The notes: generated by a model from the letters alone, not told the origin. A DNA stretch of 64,000 nt from Eleginops maclovinus (GCF_036324505.1 NC_086364.1:17734148-17798147), one strand, 5' to 3'; shown: positions 1 to 11,567, counted from the first letter of the stretch. Translations and numbers: made by a program.

Positions 1-1084
1 TTCCATGTGTCTGTTATAAAGTGTCAGCATAATAGAATTAAATGCATAAAAATGTATAATTGTGTACACTGGTGGAATGTGTGTAGGGTTGTAACTGATT
101 TATGTATTGCAAGTAGCAGTAATGTTTAAAATCTACAATTTATTTAAAATATGCCCACTTTGTATCATCTCATACTGTATATTCCAAATACTCACATGAT
201 TTTTTATTTAATTAATTTAAATTGCACATGACTGAAGAGGATGTATTACTTTGTTATTCTTCTGCTTTTTTAAGAGCAGCCAAACTTTACTGAACCGTGT
301 CTTTGACATCCAGGGCAAACAAGAGGTGGATGGTTCCTGTGTGACAACATGGCATTATGACTCCTGCTGTAGTCTTTTTTAAATGTAGCCATGAGTAAAA
401 AGTGAAACCTGGAAACATTATGTAAATTGAGATGCATTTTCTCAGACTATAACTACTTCACATGACAAAACCCCCCTGACATAAATCCTAACATAGCTCA
501 CACTGTATGTGCTTGTGGATATACCTATTTGGGTAAATCAACATGGCCTAAAATTCTTTATATTTAACGAATAGGACCAGACAGGGAGGAACATTGCTTT
601 GAATTCCAGGTCTTCTGACCAAAAATAACATTTGAAAAAGTTGTTCATGATTGATGATAGAAAGCAACCAAAGCAGGAGTCGTGTACAGTGGTGATTTCT
701 GAAGTAAACGATAATGATTTGCTGCCAACTACAGGCTTCTATGTGCACTGACCCCAATCAGAGCACATTTTTGTCTAAAATTACAACGCAATTGCAAAAA
801 TGTGTGATACGACAGTATTCATTGCAAGTTCATTAAAAGAAAATACTATTTTAAGATATACAAATGTTATTGCTGCTGAACTACACACACACATACATTC
901 CTAAACATTTAACTGCATCTTAAAAATATAATTAAAATTCGAATCTTACAACAGTCATGGATTCATTTGGATCCTTAATTACTCAAACGAAAAGAAGAAT
1001 AGCTGTAGTGTTTTTTATTGTACATGAGGGAAATCCAGCTAAACTATGGCAAACACTGTTGTCTCTGTAACTCTTTACTTTTCA
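1..1084. other. Upstream intergenic stretch, no gene seen
   Basis: AT-rich sequence upstream of natd1. Reading frames on both strands are short, lack recognisable domains and show no paired splice sites. Nothing here could be assigned to a gene or a known repeat by eye. Confidence 0.6.
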
Positions 1085-1086
1085 TT

Positions 1087-1246
1087 GTTTGACGCTTTTA
1101 CCCAGAGCAACGTACATACACTTAATACTGTGGATGAAGTGTCTTGCCCAGGGACACAGAGACATGTTGACTGCAGGGATTGAACCAGTCCTTTCCTGAG
1201 CCGAAGACCAGGGAACTAACAGCCCACTGAGCCACATCCTCCTTAG
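1087..1246 (-). repeat. tRNA-derived SINE, minus strand
   Basis: Read on the minus strand, the element begins near 1246 with a tRNA-like head. It has an A-box-like TGGCTCAGTGGG and, about 45 bases on, a B-box-like GGTTCAATCC. The body then carries the phrase for 'ccctgggcaagacact' and ends near 1087 in 'gctctgggtaaaagcgtca'. That ending is the 3' form shared by many fish SINEs and their partner LINEs. The pol III box spacing and tail are seen directly; the exact SINE family is not assigned. It lies about 0.5 kb upstream of natd1. Confidence 0.7.
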
Positions 1247-1596
1247 TCTCTTCTCTCTTCTATTAATATGTAAAAGCCATAATAATTCCAGCTTATCATT
1301 TCTATAGTGTCTCCGTTTTAGTTGATATTGACAAGACCATTTTACAGTAAAAGTGGGCTGCCATTGCATACAGTGTGATGGTAGCACTATACAAAACCTC
1401 TTCAACAGTATTGTGTCTTTGAAAGAAGTGCAAGAAACACATATGTTCACCATTATAAAAAAGTTATTAAAATACTTTCATCAATGAAATATTCTGCAGG
1501 TTCCAACTAGTTAGCCATTTACAATCCCATACATTGTTTTTGGACACTGCTTATTTCAATGTGCACTGTTCGTTCTCGTCTGGAAACACGAGAGCT

Positions 1597-1625
1597 GATT
1601 GGCTGTCGGTCGTCACGTGACATCA
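1597..1625 (+). promoter_or_regulatory. Candidate natd1 core promoter: inverted CCAAT box and E-box
   Basis: ATTGG (inverted CCAAT) at about 1598-1602 is followed by a CACGTG E-box at 1614-1619, inside GTCACGTGAC. This is 120-140 bases upstream of the natd1 ATG. The position fits a proximal promoter, but no transcript evidence is available. Confidence 0.4.
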
Positions 1626-1739
1626 CAGCTGATTTCGTTGGATGAGGTGTTTTGCTTTGACCGTTCATCATTTCGTGTAGCCATTTCTGGTTAGCATCGC
1701 TGCAGAGTAGCACAGCAGTAAAAACTGTGGAGGTAAACT

Positions 1740-4700
1740 ATGGCACAGGCAGCACAGGCAGCACAGGCAAATGTCTTCGACGCAAACAGCTCTCAGATCC
1801 AGGTGGAGCACGATAAGAAGCGGCGGCAGTTTGTTATCCGACTAAACGGTGAGTAAGTTCTACATGTAAACAGTGGCATGCTAGCAGGCTAATGCTAGCT
1901 CAGGTGGCTGTTGTTGCTCTTTTTTTGATGCCAACGTCGTCGTCGTGTTCTTATTGATAACTCCCGCTGCCATTTTAGACACAGAGGTGTTGTTATTTGC
2001 ACATAGTCGCGATGTCACTGATATTATTTGTTGTCAGGACTGAACAAACCACTGTGCTTCTTCTTAGTCAAAGCTTCTGCCTTCCTTGACTTGTAACTTC
2101 TCCTGCCTGTTTTTCGGAAATGTTTTGTTCCATTATTGAAAGCAAATATGCAACAAGCATTCACACCCAGTAAAGACAGTTGTGTATGCAATCCTGAACA
2201 TAAACCATTAATTAAAAGGAAGTTTAAATATAACCTAGTTCCTCTGCACAACCGTAACAAGAAGTCACTTCCAATTTTACATTTAATGACAAACTGTGTA
2301 CAGGTATTTAAACTGTATCAATTTTTATACGTCATTTTTATCATCTTCAAATTTAGATGTGTTTACAGCAAAAAGGCAAAAGCTATTGTTCCCTCAATGA
2401 AGATCTTTAACACATCTCTGTCTCTCTTTACCCAGTTTTTTAAAGGCCCCCTATTATGCAAATGCACTTTTTACATCTATTTTACGTCTTTTATACATAA
2501 ATATGTGTCCCCGGTGTGTAAGTAGATTCACAAAGTGTCAGAAAATACAACCCTCTCTCTTTTCTTCCTTACCTACATGTCTAAAAATGGGGGTACAAAC
2601 GATCCTTTGCTGCCGATATGACGTTATATCGGAAATGTCGCGAGCTGAATCTCCTCGTGCAACTCTGTGTCTGTGTATTCAGCAGGATGTCTGCACGAGG
2701 GACTTAGAGTTGTTGTATATATAATCAGTGTTGGGTGTAACTCGTTACAAAAGTAACAGAGTTACAGTAATGTATTACTTTTTGCTGTAACGCTACATTG
2801 CTGTAGGCTACAGTAATGTATTACTTTTTGCTGTAACGCAGTAATATAACGCATTACTTCTGAAATTTGGGTAATATAATACCCGTTACAATATTCAGTT
2901 ACAACACATTTTAACCCGAAATGATGTGGTGTTTTGTTTCTAAGAATTAACAAACATCGCGAGACATTCCAACACCAGAGAAATAATTGTGCAGGTACAA
3001 TAGTAACTCAGTAAGCCTGTTTACTATTGGTTAATATAGTTAATATAATATTGGTTTCCCTATTTGTAAAGCGACCTTGGGTACCATGAAAGGCGCTATA
3101 TAAGTTTAAGTTGTTATTAAGAGAGCTGCAGAAACAAATTCGCGATTGAGAGCTGCTTGCTAGCAGTAGAGAGCTGCAGGCTCACAATGGAGAGCTGCAG
3201 GCTCGGAGAAAAGACAAGAGACAGGAGTGCGCGCAGGGCAAAGCAACAGAAGGTCACTTTCTCTCTCGGGCAGCATGCCTCTTGAACCCGAGAAGTTAAG
3301 AGACTCGTGGCAGAGTGTTGAAGATCTGCAGCCTCTGTCATCTGTGGAATCGCCTGCTTTTAGAAAGCTTGTCAGCAAAATCCCCGTTAACACACCAATG
3401 ACAGGGTGAGCTAGCGTTGCCAAAGAGACTCGTTCATATACAGTAGGTCACAGGGCCGTGCAGAGGCTCCACTGACATGTTGTTAATAACAAACAGAGAC
3501 GTAATGTTACCGTTATCAAATACTATTTAGCCCACTTTAACGGAGCATACGTTTAATTCCAGCATACTGCCATAGATAGCTTTAATTAATGAGCTGCAAT
3601 AGACTGCATTTTAGCATTTAAAACCTTACTTTTGGTGAAAGTAACTCAAAGTAACGCAAAAGTAGTGTAACGCATTACAAATCAGAGACAGTAATAATGT
3701 AATGTAATTTATTACTTTAAAAAGACAGTAATAAGTAATATGTACTGAATTACATTTTGGAAGTAACTTGCCCAACACTGTATATAATACATATAATGTC
3801 AGTGTTCTAGTGGTAAACACTGAGGAGTGTTTCAGAAATAATGCTTGATGTGGTTGGAACATAATATTGGGATTAATCACGGCAGCGTTTAGCTGAGTAT
3901 CTCCATTAGAAACTTCTCTCTTCAGATAGAGAGCTGCATCCAAAGGTGCGTGGCCAGCTTCAGCTCAGCTCAAATCTAAAGCGACAGTCACAGAATCAGC
4001 ACTTCAGAAACAGGGCTGAAATAGAGATGGATGAGGCATGGTTACAATGTGCAATCTGTTTGGTATTTTGAGGAAACATTTCACAGACATGTTTTGTATA
4101 GATATTGCCCTACAATATATTGTTGAAATATAGCGTAATAGGAGACCTTTAAGTTATGAGATAGTCACATAGGCTCCAAATCACATAGGATTAAACAATA
4201 GAGCCTCTTGTTTTGAGGTGATTGACCACTGAGGGAAATTAATCATGCCTTGTATTATTGAGCAGCCATGTTGCAGTATTATATGTAAATTGAACAATGC
4301 TACTGCAACGTGATCAATAACTTAGCCTGTGGGTAATGTTTTGTATCATGTTGAGAGCTACAACTGGAGATGTTTTTTTAAATCAGTTCATCGACTGAAT
4401 ACGTTATAGATTCTAGTAGATGAATTGGTTGAGTGGAGAAAAACTAAACACAACATATGGCTATGGCCTCTGTCTGCCCTCAGGATCTCATGATCAGGCG
4501 GTTCTCCTGTATGAATATGTTGGCAAGAAGACGGTGGACCTGCAACACACTGAAGTTCCAGATGCTTACAGAGGGAGAGGCATAGCCAAGCATCTGGCCA
4601 AGGTAAAACTCATGAAGACTTTGTTTATTTATCATCACCTTAAGAGAAGACGGGCTGCATTTGGAATAAATAGTGTGTCTTGAAATGTCTTATCTCAGCC

Positions 4701-5392
4701 ACCTTGTTTTGTTTACACTTGAAAAACAAATGGATTTTTTTTCAAATTTCTGATGTAAATATGTTTGAAACCGTTTGAAGCATTTATATAGAGCAGAAAG
4801 GATATTAGACTGTTTGCCATGGTCCTTTGACTATTTCAAAAGGCCATAGCGCTCTGCATTGTGAATTGTCCATAGAAACAGAATAAGTTAGCCCGCTTCA
4901 TTAATAACAATTCTTTGCACTGCCAACATAACATATTAAAATAGCTTCAGCTCTGAACATCCTGCTAAGTTTATTTGATGTCAAATCAACACTTATCTGT
5001 TTCTTGGATTAAATTGAATGTCGTTGAACTCAGATTACACTATGATGAGCTCTAGGGATAATACTTTTTATTATAAAATGAGGAAAAGTACCTTATTTTA
5101 TTGATTTCACTAGTGAAAAGCATTGTACCGTAAATCTGAAAAGCACACCTCAAAACGTTTTTCTTGAATCAATACGTACTCAAGTTTTCAAATTTAACGA
5201 CGGAAGTGTCCGTGTGAATTGCTGTCTGATAAAAATGTGTGTCAAAGATGTGATTTTATGTTTCTGTGATTGCAGGCAGCCATGGATTTTGTGGTGGAGG
5301 AGGATCTGAAAGCCCACCTGACCTGCTGGTACATTCAGAAATATGTGAAAGAGAATCCGCAGCCTCAGTACTTTGAACATATTTATCAATGA
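1740..5392 (+). CDS. natd1: natd1, N-acetyltransferase domain-containing protein 1
   Basis: Three exons: 1740-1848, 4484-4602 and 5276-5392. They join in phase with GT-AG introns to give 114 residues, close to the usual 113 or so for vertebrate NATD1. Exon 1 gives an Ala/Gln-rich start (three copies of a 9-base repeat) and then a strand ending in [10 protein letters not shown]. Exon 2 carries the core of the small GNAT fold, including [16 protein letters not shown]. Its RGRGIA is the acetyl-CoA pyrophosphate-binding turn (motif A, R/Q-x-x-G-x-G/A). Exon 3 gives the C-terminal half, including [11 protein letters not shown], and stops after HIYQ. The family is a single-domain GNAT protein; its substrate is poorly known and I do not assign one. 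Intron 1 holds the nested transposons at 2,444-4,148. The start ATG is the first in frame and matches the expected N-terminal length. Confidence 0.93.
3066..3120 (+). repeat. LINE-type 3' tail fragment inside the hAT element
   Basis: The phrase 'gtaaagcgaccttgggtacc' followed by 'aaggcgctatataagt' and a run ending 'ttgttatta' matches the ending common to many fish LINE/SINE 3' termini. Only the tail is present. Strand and family are tentative. Confidence 0.5.
3227..3409 (+). pseudogene. hAT transposase N-terminal remnant
   Basis: A 60-codon open frame contains [20 protein letters not shown]. This resembles the hAT transposase stretch in which 'pFs.ve...F..lv..l' follows the BED zinc finger. 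The frame ends with TGA at 3407-3409, with no catalytic domain downstream. It is a decayed or 5'-only fragment of the source element's transposase and supports the hAT call made from the target duplication. Confidence 0.55.
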
Positions 5393-6850
5393 CCCTACAT
5401 GGCTCCGACGGGGAACACACGGAAAAAGAGACTTTGAGGGGAATAATGAATACTGTGTGTCATCATGCTTTTGGAGTTACAAGCTAACATACAACTAAGG
5501 ACCTTCCAGGTATTGTTAAACATGATGGATTTCAAGGCAAAGATGTCTGAATAGTGAGCATTGTGTTTATGGGTCGGTGACACACTGGCCATAAAGCAGG
5601 AAGTGAATCAGCAGGTTAATAGAGACATAAGCAAATAAACGAACCAAAGCTGAAGCCTGTGAGCTCGGACATCATTCAGGATGCATCACTGGCTGAAAGC
5701 AAGATTAGGGCCTGTCCTGAGAGCAGATTTAAATCCTGTGTTGGAGATTTCCTGTCCTCTCTTGGACGCAGTGGATGTGAGCAGCGCTACAAGATGGCCG
5801 ACCCAAGTGTCTTTCTCCATGATAGTTTGGACAGAAGCAAGGATGGCTTCACTGATGCTCAAACATGATGACTTTTGTATTTCAACACCTTTTTGATATT
5901 CTTCATCTGGTTTATGTTGTGGTTTTTTTTCTCCAATTTTGCCTTCTTCAACTCTTAGATGTAGTATGTTTATGGCTGGACTGCTTATTCAATACACTAA
6001 AAATGCTTAATGCATATTTGAAACATCACGCTACTCAATAGGGTTTTTTTTCTAGGTAATTCCAGAAGTTTTTATTAATTTAGTGGGTACTGTTTAATAA
6101 AATCTGTATTTTGAAGACATTTAATCTTACAAACTCTCAATTTGCTTCAACTGTTATTCAATCCCGTTGTCCCCAATAACAGAAATTCAAAGTCATGCAT
6201 TGAAAGTCAAAGGTACAGGGGTTTATAAACCAAAGAAGTCAAACTGAGGATGTTCGACTCATCATTTCCTTCACCGTACGTGTGACATATTACAGACACT
6301 TGTGATAAATTGGGTCTGAAGCTTGTCTCTGTAAGGTACAGCATTTCAGGTTAGATATAAATAAACATATCCGCACAAACCAGCATTTTAAAAACACACT
6401 GTTACATTTAGGGCATTACATTGTATGGTGTCCACCGTCCATTTCTGTCTTTTGTGTATATCAGAAATATTTACTTCTTTACTGGAAAAAAATTCAAAAG
6501 TTCACTGTGTCTTTCCTGTTTTGGCTTTTCAGTACCTTTTGCTAGCAACAATCATCAGTGTTGGGGAGAAAAATAGCTCAGGTTACTCAACACACTCTGG
6601 TTACTCGGTTACATGTTCCCTTTGTCAAATGTTACTTTAGGTGACATACATCTATTGATGGGCCAAGATTTTATTTCATTTTTCGAGTTACTTTTTATAT
6701 TTGTTTTCTTGATAGGAATGTTTGAATCACAGGTTTTGAGCAGGTGGCTCTACCTAAATGTTCCATTTCTTGTTGTATTGTTTGTGTGCTTGATACTTTT
6801 TTGTCTTTCTTCTTGTCTATAGATAAATAAAACAATACTCATCACATTAT
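5393..6850 (+). other. natd1 3' UTR and polyadenylation signal
   Basis: The region downstream of the natd1 stop has no further exon. The best polyadenylation signal is AATAAA at 6826-6831, followed by a GT-rich stretch. An earlier AATAAA near 5634 could end a short isoform. The extent of the UTR is inferred. Confidence 0.5.
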
Positions 6851-7566
6851 CCATGTCAATGTTTGTATTTTTTAACAAAACAGGGAAGCATATAGGCATA
6901 CTGTCTTCTTAAACATATATTTAAATCTATTTTGACTCGAGGCCAAACTGCTGTTTGTTATTTCAGAACAAACAAGGCTTTAGTAATGTTGCCAAGAAAT
7001 TTGAATTTTCTACAAAAAGAAAAAGATAAATACATACAAGTGTGTACAACTTGAAACTATTTATATCTTGGCTACTTCAATGTTAACATCCTGCAGCAAA
7101 CAATTTAAAGAGAAACCCGGAAAAAGTGTAGATTCTGGCGCTTTCTAGTGGCGTTATCAAGAATTACTAGAAATCTGTGGGACATTGTGTGCTTTTAACA
7201 ATGCAGGGTCAAGCACTTTTCAAATGGGTGAGATGGAAAAGAATCTGCTGCTTAATCCCCTGTTTGAAATCGCAGCAGTTAAACTACAAACCAGACTTGT
7301 ACACTACAACAATATTTCCTGGTTACTCAAAGAAATGCTCTCAGTTAAATGTGGTGACTCTGTAATGTTCCAACTGATGTCCAAAACCTCTTGAATTAAC
7401 AAATGTCATCAGTAAGAGGGAATAATGTAGGTGTGCAATCATATATACATATATATATATATATATATATCTATTGGGGACACTGAGGTCATGTCCTCTG
7501 TAATTGTTGTGGTGGTTTAAAGACTTCAGGTGGACTTTATATTTTATAGTCAAAACCATGTTATCA
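6851..7566. other. Intergenic stretch with a short AT repeat
   Basis: No gene is recognised. A short (AT)n run lies at about 7443-7470. The remaining frames are short and show no conserved motif. Confidence 0.5.
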
Positions 7567-7683
7567 TATAGAGCTCCTGCAGATGATGTCATATATGCTG
7601 GTCACGTGACGAGATACGACAGGGGCAGCCATTTTGGCAGTCATCGCGGCAGTAAATTGACAGGCACTGGCAGACTGTCAAGG

Positions 7684-8295
7684 ATGGTGGATAACTGCTG
7701 TGCACCAGGTTGCACAAATAGGCGTGGGAAAAAGAAAGGTGTATCGTATTATCGCATTCCTAAAGACGCGGAGAGGAGGGAGAAGTGGATTGGAGCGATT
7801 AAAAGAGCCAGGAGCCTTCAGAAAAAGACTGAAAGATGGGACCCCCCGGCCGTTGGCTTTCGCTTATGCAGTGATCACTTCATATCAGGTGGGTGAAGGA
7901 ATACAGTACAATGCTACAAAAAGTTTCTGGTCAGTTTAATAAAATTTAATTAGTTTAATTTAAGAAGTAGCACCCAGTTATTATAGCTAACGGACACTGT
8001 GATGTCCCTTTTTAACTCAACAAGTGTGGCTCTGGCGCAGCCTAGCCAGTTAGCAAGTTAGCTTGTAGCAAGCTAGTGGTAAACAAACCCGTGTTGAAAT
8101 ATTCCTTCTTATTTTGTAGGGAGAAAGAGTGATAATCCGTTGAGTCCGGATTTTATCCCCTCAATTTTCGATTACCTTCCATCTCCAGAGAAGAGGAGAC
8201 ATAAAACGAGACTGGAGGTTTTTAACAGAAGGCAGAAGGCTAAACTGCACAAAGTAGAGCAGGCAAAGATATCTGCAGAAGCCATCTTTGGTTGA
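7684..8295 (+). CDS. THAP zinc-finger protein of the transposon (5' part)
   Basis: Two exons, 7684-7888 and 8120-8295, join in phase to give 126 residues. The N-terminus has the C2CH THAP finger: Cys-Cys-Ala-Pro-Gly-Cys near residues 4-9, Trp in EKWIGAI, and Cys-Ser-Asp-His-Phe near residues 61-65. A basic tail follows, with SPEKRRHKTRLEVFNRRQK. In THAP transposases a catalytic DDE domain should follow; here the frame stops at TGA 8293-8295. TTTG|GTTGAG at that point may be an old splice donor. The reading frame is free of internal stops, so a DNA-binding-only peptide could still be made. The start at 7684 lies just before the first finger cysteine, as usual for THAP proteins. It is probably a remnant rather than a host gene. 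Confidence 0.65.
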
Positions 8296-8453
8296 GTACG
8301 ATCAAAAATACAAACTAGCAAGTTACAGATGCACTGCAGTAGCTATCCAAGCTAAAAAACATGCTAACGTGACACTTCCGTAGCTAGCCAAGCTAATAAA
8401 CAAACAATGCTAACGTGACACTGCCTATCAAACTGGAATAATTTAATACTTAC

Positions 8454-8801
8454 CCTTGCAGTGATGATGCCGAAGTTTTTGGATGTAAGACTCCACAGTT
8501 GAATGTTGTTTACGAAGCCGGACTGACACCATTTGTAAGCCTCCAAGCTTTTGTACGCTCTGAGGGAGTCTCCTGAGTACACTGATGGAAAGCTTACAAG
8601 ATAGCTGTGGATGTCTGCGTAGCGCAAGTCGGGTACATCGTCTTCAGAGCAGGAGGTTATGCTCTTGAAAAGCACACCGGGTGAATTATATGGGTCGCTT
8701 ATATTTAATCTCTCTAATTTTGTACTATAAAGCCGAATTTCACTTGAATTAAAATGAGAAGTATACTCGCTCGGTAAGAAAACACTGGCACCGGTGGTCA
8801 T
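8454..8801 (-). pseudogene. First exon of the SWIM/YqaJ exonuclease-like gene of the transposon
   Basis: On the minus strand an open frame from ATG 8801 runs to a consensus donor (GTAAGT at 8453-8448), giving 116 codons. It contains DLRYADIHSYLVSFPSVYSG and then an AYKSLEAYKW stretch, with GFVNN after it. These are characteristic of the N-terminal part of fish proteins that carry a SWIM zinc finger and a YqaJ viral-recombinase (exonuclease) domain. The expected downstream SWIM and nuclease exons are absent before the THAP gene is met, so the gene is truncated. Confidence 0.6.
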
Positions 8802-8859
8802 GTTGACTGCCAAAATGGTGGCTCCCAACCAAAAGTCACGTGACCGCAGGAGCTCTATA

Positions 8860-9766
8860 GGCTGATATCGGTGTGTTTCAGACTGATTATAGGTGCATTT
8901 GACTAGTTTGTGACCAACACAAATCCAATTAACAAAGGAATAGGGCTAGGCACCGATATCTAGTGAGGTTTAAAATGGTGGGGTTTTTTTCCATTGAAAT
9001 CACGAATCTGATCTTTGAACAAACATTTAATTTAACCGAGTTACCATGCCATACCAAAATTCAATATTTGACATGTTTTGATTGCTAAATAGGATATATA
9101 AAGAAGCAAGGACAAACTTGTTAATTGATAGATAATTAACATACCAACAAACGTACATGCAAGTGTCTCAGTATAGCCTCCATCTGTTGTGAGATGTTTT
9201 AGTGCATGGTGTAGATATTAAATATATTTGATCTATATTGGTTGGATTTTTATTGATTCGTCATGCAATCGTGTTTATCCTAAACCTGTTATATGGTTGT
9301 CACAAGAGCAGCATTTGGGTTCATCTGATCTCATAATCCACAACGTTGCCATTATAGTTGTATGCAAAGCGTTTCATGTTACAGCAGCAGGACAGGGCAC
9401 ACAGACACAGAGCGCGGTAAAGCATAGGTAGGTAAGTACCCAGAAGTTTACTTACACAATTATTCATTTAAATATTGAACTCCTATTTGTTATGTTTGTT
9501 TATAGTAAAAACCTTGTGAATTATTATATCTCACACCAACATACACCAGTCTATTTGTGTTGTAATGATCTGGAATAAGGTCTGACCCCTCAAACTTCTG
9601 TCCTATTATAAAATACGTCAAGGCAGGTATCACTTGCCTCATAGCTTCATGGGAATAGTAGTCCGCAATAGAGTCTAAGTGATACGTCGGCTGCGTTCAT
9701 ACACTTCATTACCCAGGAAGCTTTGCGCACTCATACGTCAACTGCAATCACGGCTGTATCTCCAAC
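8860..9766. other. Intergenic stretch upstream of tmem11
   Basis: No gene or clear repeat is recognised. The last 150 bases before 9767, with several CG dinucleotides, are the likely tmem11 promoter and 5' UTR. Confidence 0.45.
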
Positions 9767-11567
9767 ATGGCGTCGCTGGGAAGGAGGCGCGGTGTCCCAG
9801 TAAGCAGGGAGAGGTCAGTTACTCCACATCTTAGCTATTAAACGAAATTGTTTTAATATTAAACATAGTTTTGTCGATGTTGCCATTTAACAGACCCCGA
9901 CCATGCATATGGTTTGGAGCTTAAAGTGAAACGACTACACGACAAGTCAGAATTTTGTTCCAGGGTTAGCTAACGTTAGCAGGCTAACGTGTACAGCTAG
10001 CTAAATGTTAGCAAGGAAACAAACTAGCAGCTCATGTGATGTTTTGGTTATTTCACACCAGCCGATTAATCGTGGGAAAAGTGGCGATTAACCGTCTGTG
10101 GGTGCTCGGGCTGGTGTGATGTGCCTCACCTGCCTAAAAGCTAAACATTTGTGATTGAGCTAACAGTTTGGTCCTCTGTGTTTGTCGACATGTTTTAAAA
10201 AAGTAAAACGCACCTCAACTTAGCTGCTCCCAACTTTTTTACCATGCAAGCAAGTTATCTTATGTTATGTTATCCACCCGATGGCAAGGTACATAATGTC
10301 CCTGACAATGGTAAATGAATTCTTCGTTAGCTAATGTCCGCCGTCTTTGAAGCCTGGTGCCTAACTAAGTATTCTGGGTTTGTTTGCTCTCTTGCCATCA
10401 TGCACTGAAAGGCCTCGCATTGTTGACACTGATCCACACATAACATTATTTAGAAACACCTGGAAACACTGCACTGTTTATACAATTAGTCGACAAATAA
10501 AGCAGATGAAAATTAGTTAAGATAAAGATGTAAAAGTTGTCGGTTACAAATTCACAACTGCTGTGTTTTGTGTCATTGACATGACATTACATGACTTCAG
10601 CTCTGGACTGTAATGGCCATTTCACGATTTTGACATTTTTATGAATGAATACAAAACAATATGAAATAATTACTACCAAAAATATTATTACACACACTGT
10701 ACTATCCATTCAAGAATACAATTTTAAATTTGCTTTCTAATGTTGCATTCCTAATCTTAAACTCTCACACCTTATTATAATTGGAAGGTCGTCTTTTCCG
10801 CAAGCAGGGACCATTTTAACTAGAAGCTATTTATTTATCAGTCATGGAAATAGTTAATGTAATAATCGTGTGGTTTGTACAGTGTGTTCCATGGAGTAAT
10901 GATTGATAGCAAAACATTAACAATCAATCAAACAGAAATATTTAAATAAAAAGAAAATGTCATAGTTAACAAGAACACGTTATATTTATAAGTATGTCTT
11001 ATGTTATATTTCTCTCACTGTTTTTTGCCTGTTTTTCTGTTTCTGAACAGGGGAGTGATGGCGGCGACAGAATGCTACATAGTGCATGAGATCTACAACG
11101 GGGAGAATGCGCAGGACCAGTTTGAGTACGAGCTGGAGCAGGCACTGGAGGCACAGTATAAATACATTGTCATTGAGCCCACACGCATCGGAGATGAAAC
11201 GGCCCGTTGGATTACCGTGGGCAACTGCCTGCACAAGACGGCCGTGTTGTCAGGCACCGCTTGCCTCCTGACGCCACTTTCACTGCCCATTGAATACTCA
11301 CGCTACGTGGCGTTGCCCGCCGGCGCCCTCAGTGTGGCCTGTTCTGCCCTCTACGGCATCTCATGGCAATTTGACCCCTGCTGCAAGTACCAGGTGGAAT
11401 ACGACAGCCAAAAACTCTCGCGGCTGCCCCTGCATACGCTCACCTCCTCGACGCCCGTGGTTTTGGTACGCAGGGATGACGTCCACAGAAAGAGACTCCA
11501 TAACACGATAGCACTGGCTGCCCTGGCGTACTGCGCCAAGAAGATCTACGAACTCTATGCTGTATGA
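9767..11567 (+). CDS. tmem11: tmem11, mitochondrial transmembrane protein 11
   Basis: Two exons, 9767-9813 and 11051-11567, give 187 residues (human about 192). Exon 1 encodes a short basic N-terminus, MASLGRRRGVPVSRER. Exon 2 encodes the highly conserved body with CYIVHEIYNGENAQDQFEYE, then RIGDETARW, and ends KKIYELYAV. Two hydrophobic segments are visible at about residues 79-97 and 104-124, and a weaker one at about 167-180. TMEM11 (Drosophila PMI) is a mitochondrial membrane protein needed for normal cristae shape, linked to MICOS and BNIP3-type mitophagy receptors. A second possible donor, CCA|GTAAGC, lies inside exon 1 near 9800, but the 9813 donor keeps the frame. The ATG is in good context (CCAACATGG). 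Confidence 0.96.

Larger units (their letters stand above)
2726..3780 (+). mobile_element. hAT-superfamily element nested in the TTAA element
   Basis: The left terminus CAGTGTTGGG (2726) and right terminus CCAACACTG (ending 3780) are inverted repeats, and the subterminal 'agtaac' and 'gcattac' stretches are also mirrored. A perfect 8-bp target duplication, TATATAAT, flanks it at 2718-2725 and 3781-3788, which is diagnostic of hAT insertion. At about 1.05 kb it is internally deleted. It contains a short transposase-like fragment (3227-3409) and a LINE-like 3' tail (about 3066-3120). Confidence 0.85.
2444..4148 (+). mobile_element. TTAA-target DNA transposon (Kolobok/piggyBac-like), non-autonomous, carrying a hAT insertion
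   Basis: The left end reads TTAA|AGGCCCCCTATTATGC (TTAA at 2440-2443). The right end reads GCGTAATAGGAGACCT|TTAA (TTAA at 4149-4152). The two ends are imperfect inverted repeats flanked by the TTAA target, as for Kolobok or piggyBac elements. Removing the inner hAT element leaves about 0.65 kb without a transposase, so this is a MITE-like copy. Related left ends occur at 21,415 and 48,726, so the family is dispersed in this genome. It sits in natd1 intron 1. Confidence 0.8.
7567..8859. mobile_element. Internally deleted THAP/YqaJ DNA transposon (IS4EU/ISL2EU-like)
   Basis: Perfect 14-bp terminal inverted repeats TATAGAGCTCCTGC lie at 7567-7580 and, inverted, at 8846-8859. Each end also carries GTCACGTGAC (7601-7610 and 8835-8844) and a 15-bp inverted match CCATTTTGGCAGTCA (7629-7643 and 8804-8818). 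Inside, a THAP-domain gene reads inward from the left end and a SWIM/YqaJ-type gene reads inward from the right. Pairing of a THAP transposase with a YqaJ exonuclease is, from memory, typical of IS4EU (ISL2EU) elements in fish. Only the 5' parts of both genes remain. The outermost TA or TATA may be the target duplication. Confidence 0.75.

Noticed and set aside
1170..1245. A functional tRNA gene on the minus strand
   Set aside because: A- and B-box-like motifs are present, but no cloverleaf can be closed. The sequence continues into a SINE body and tail.
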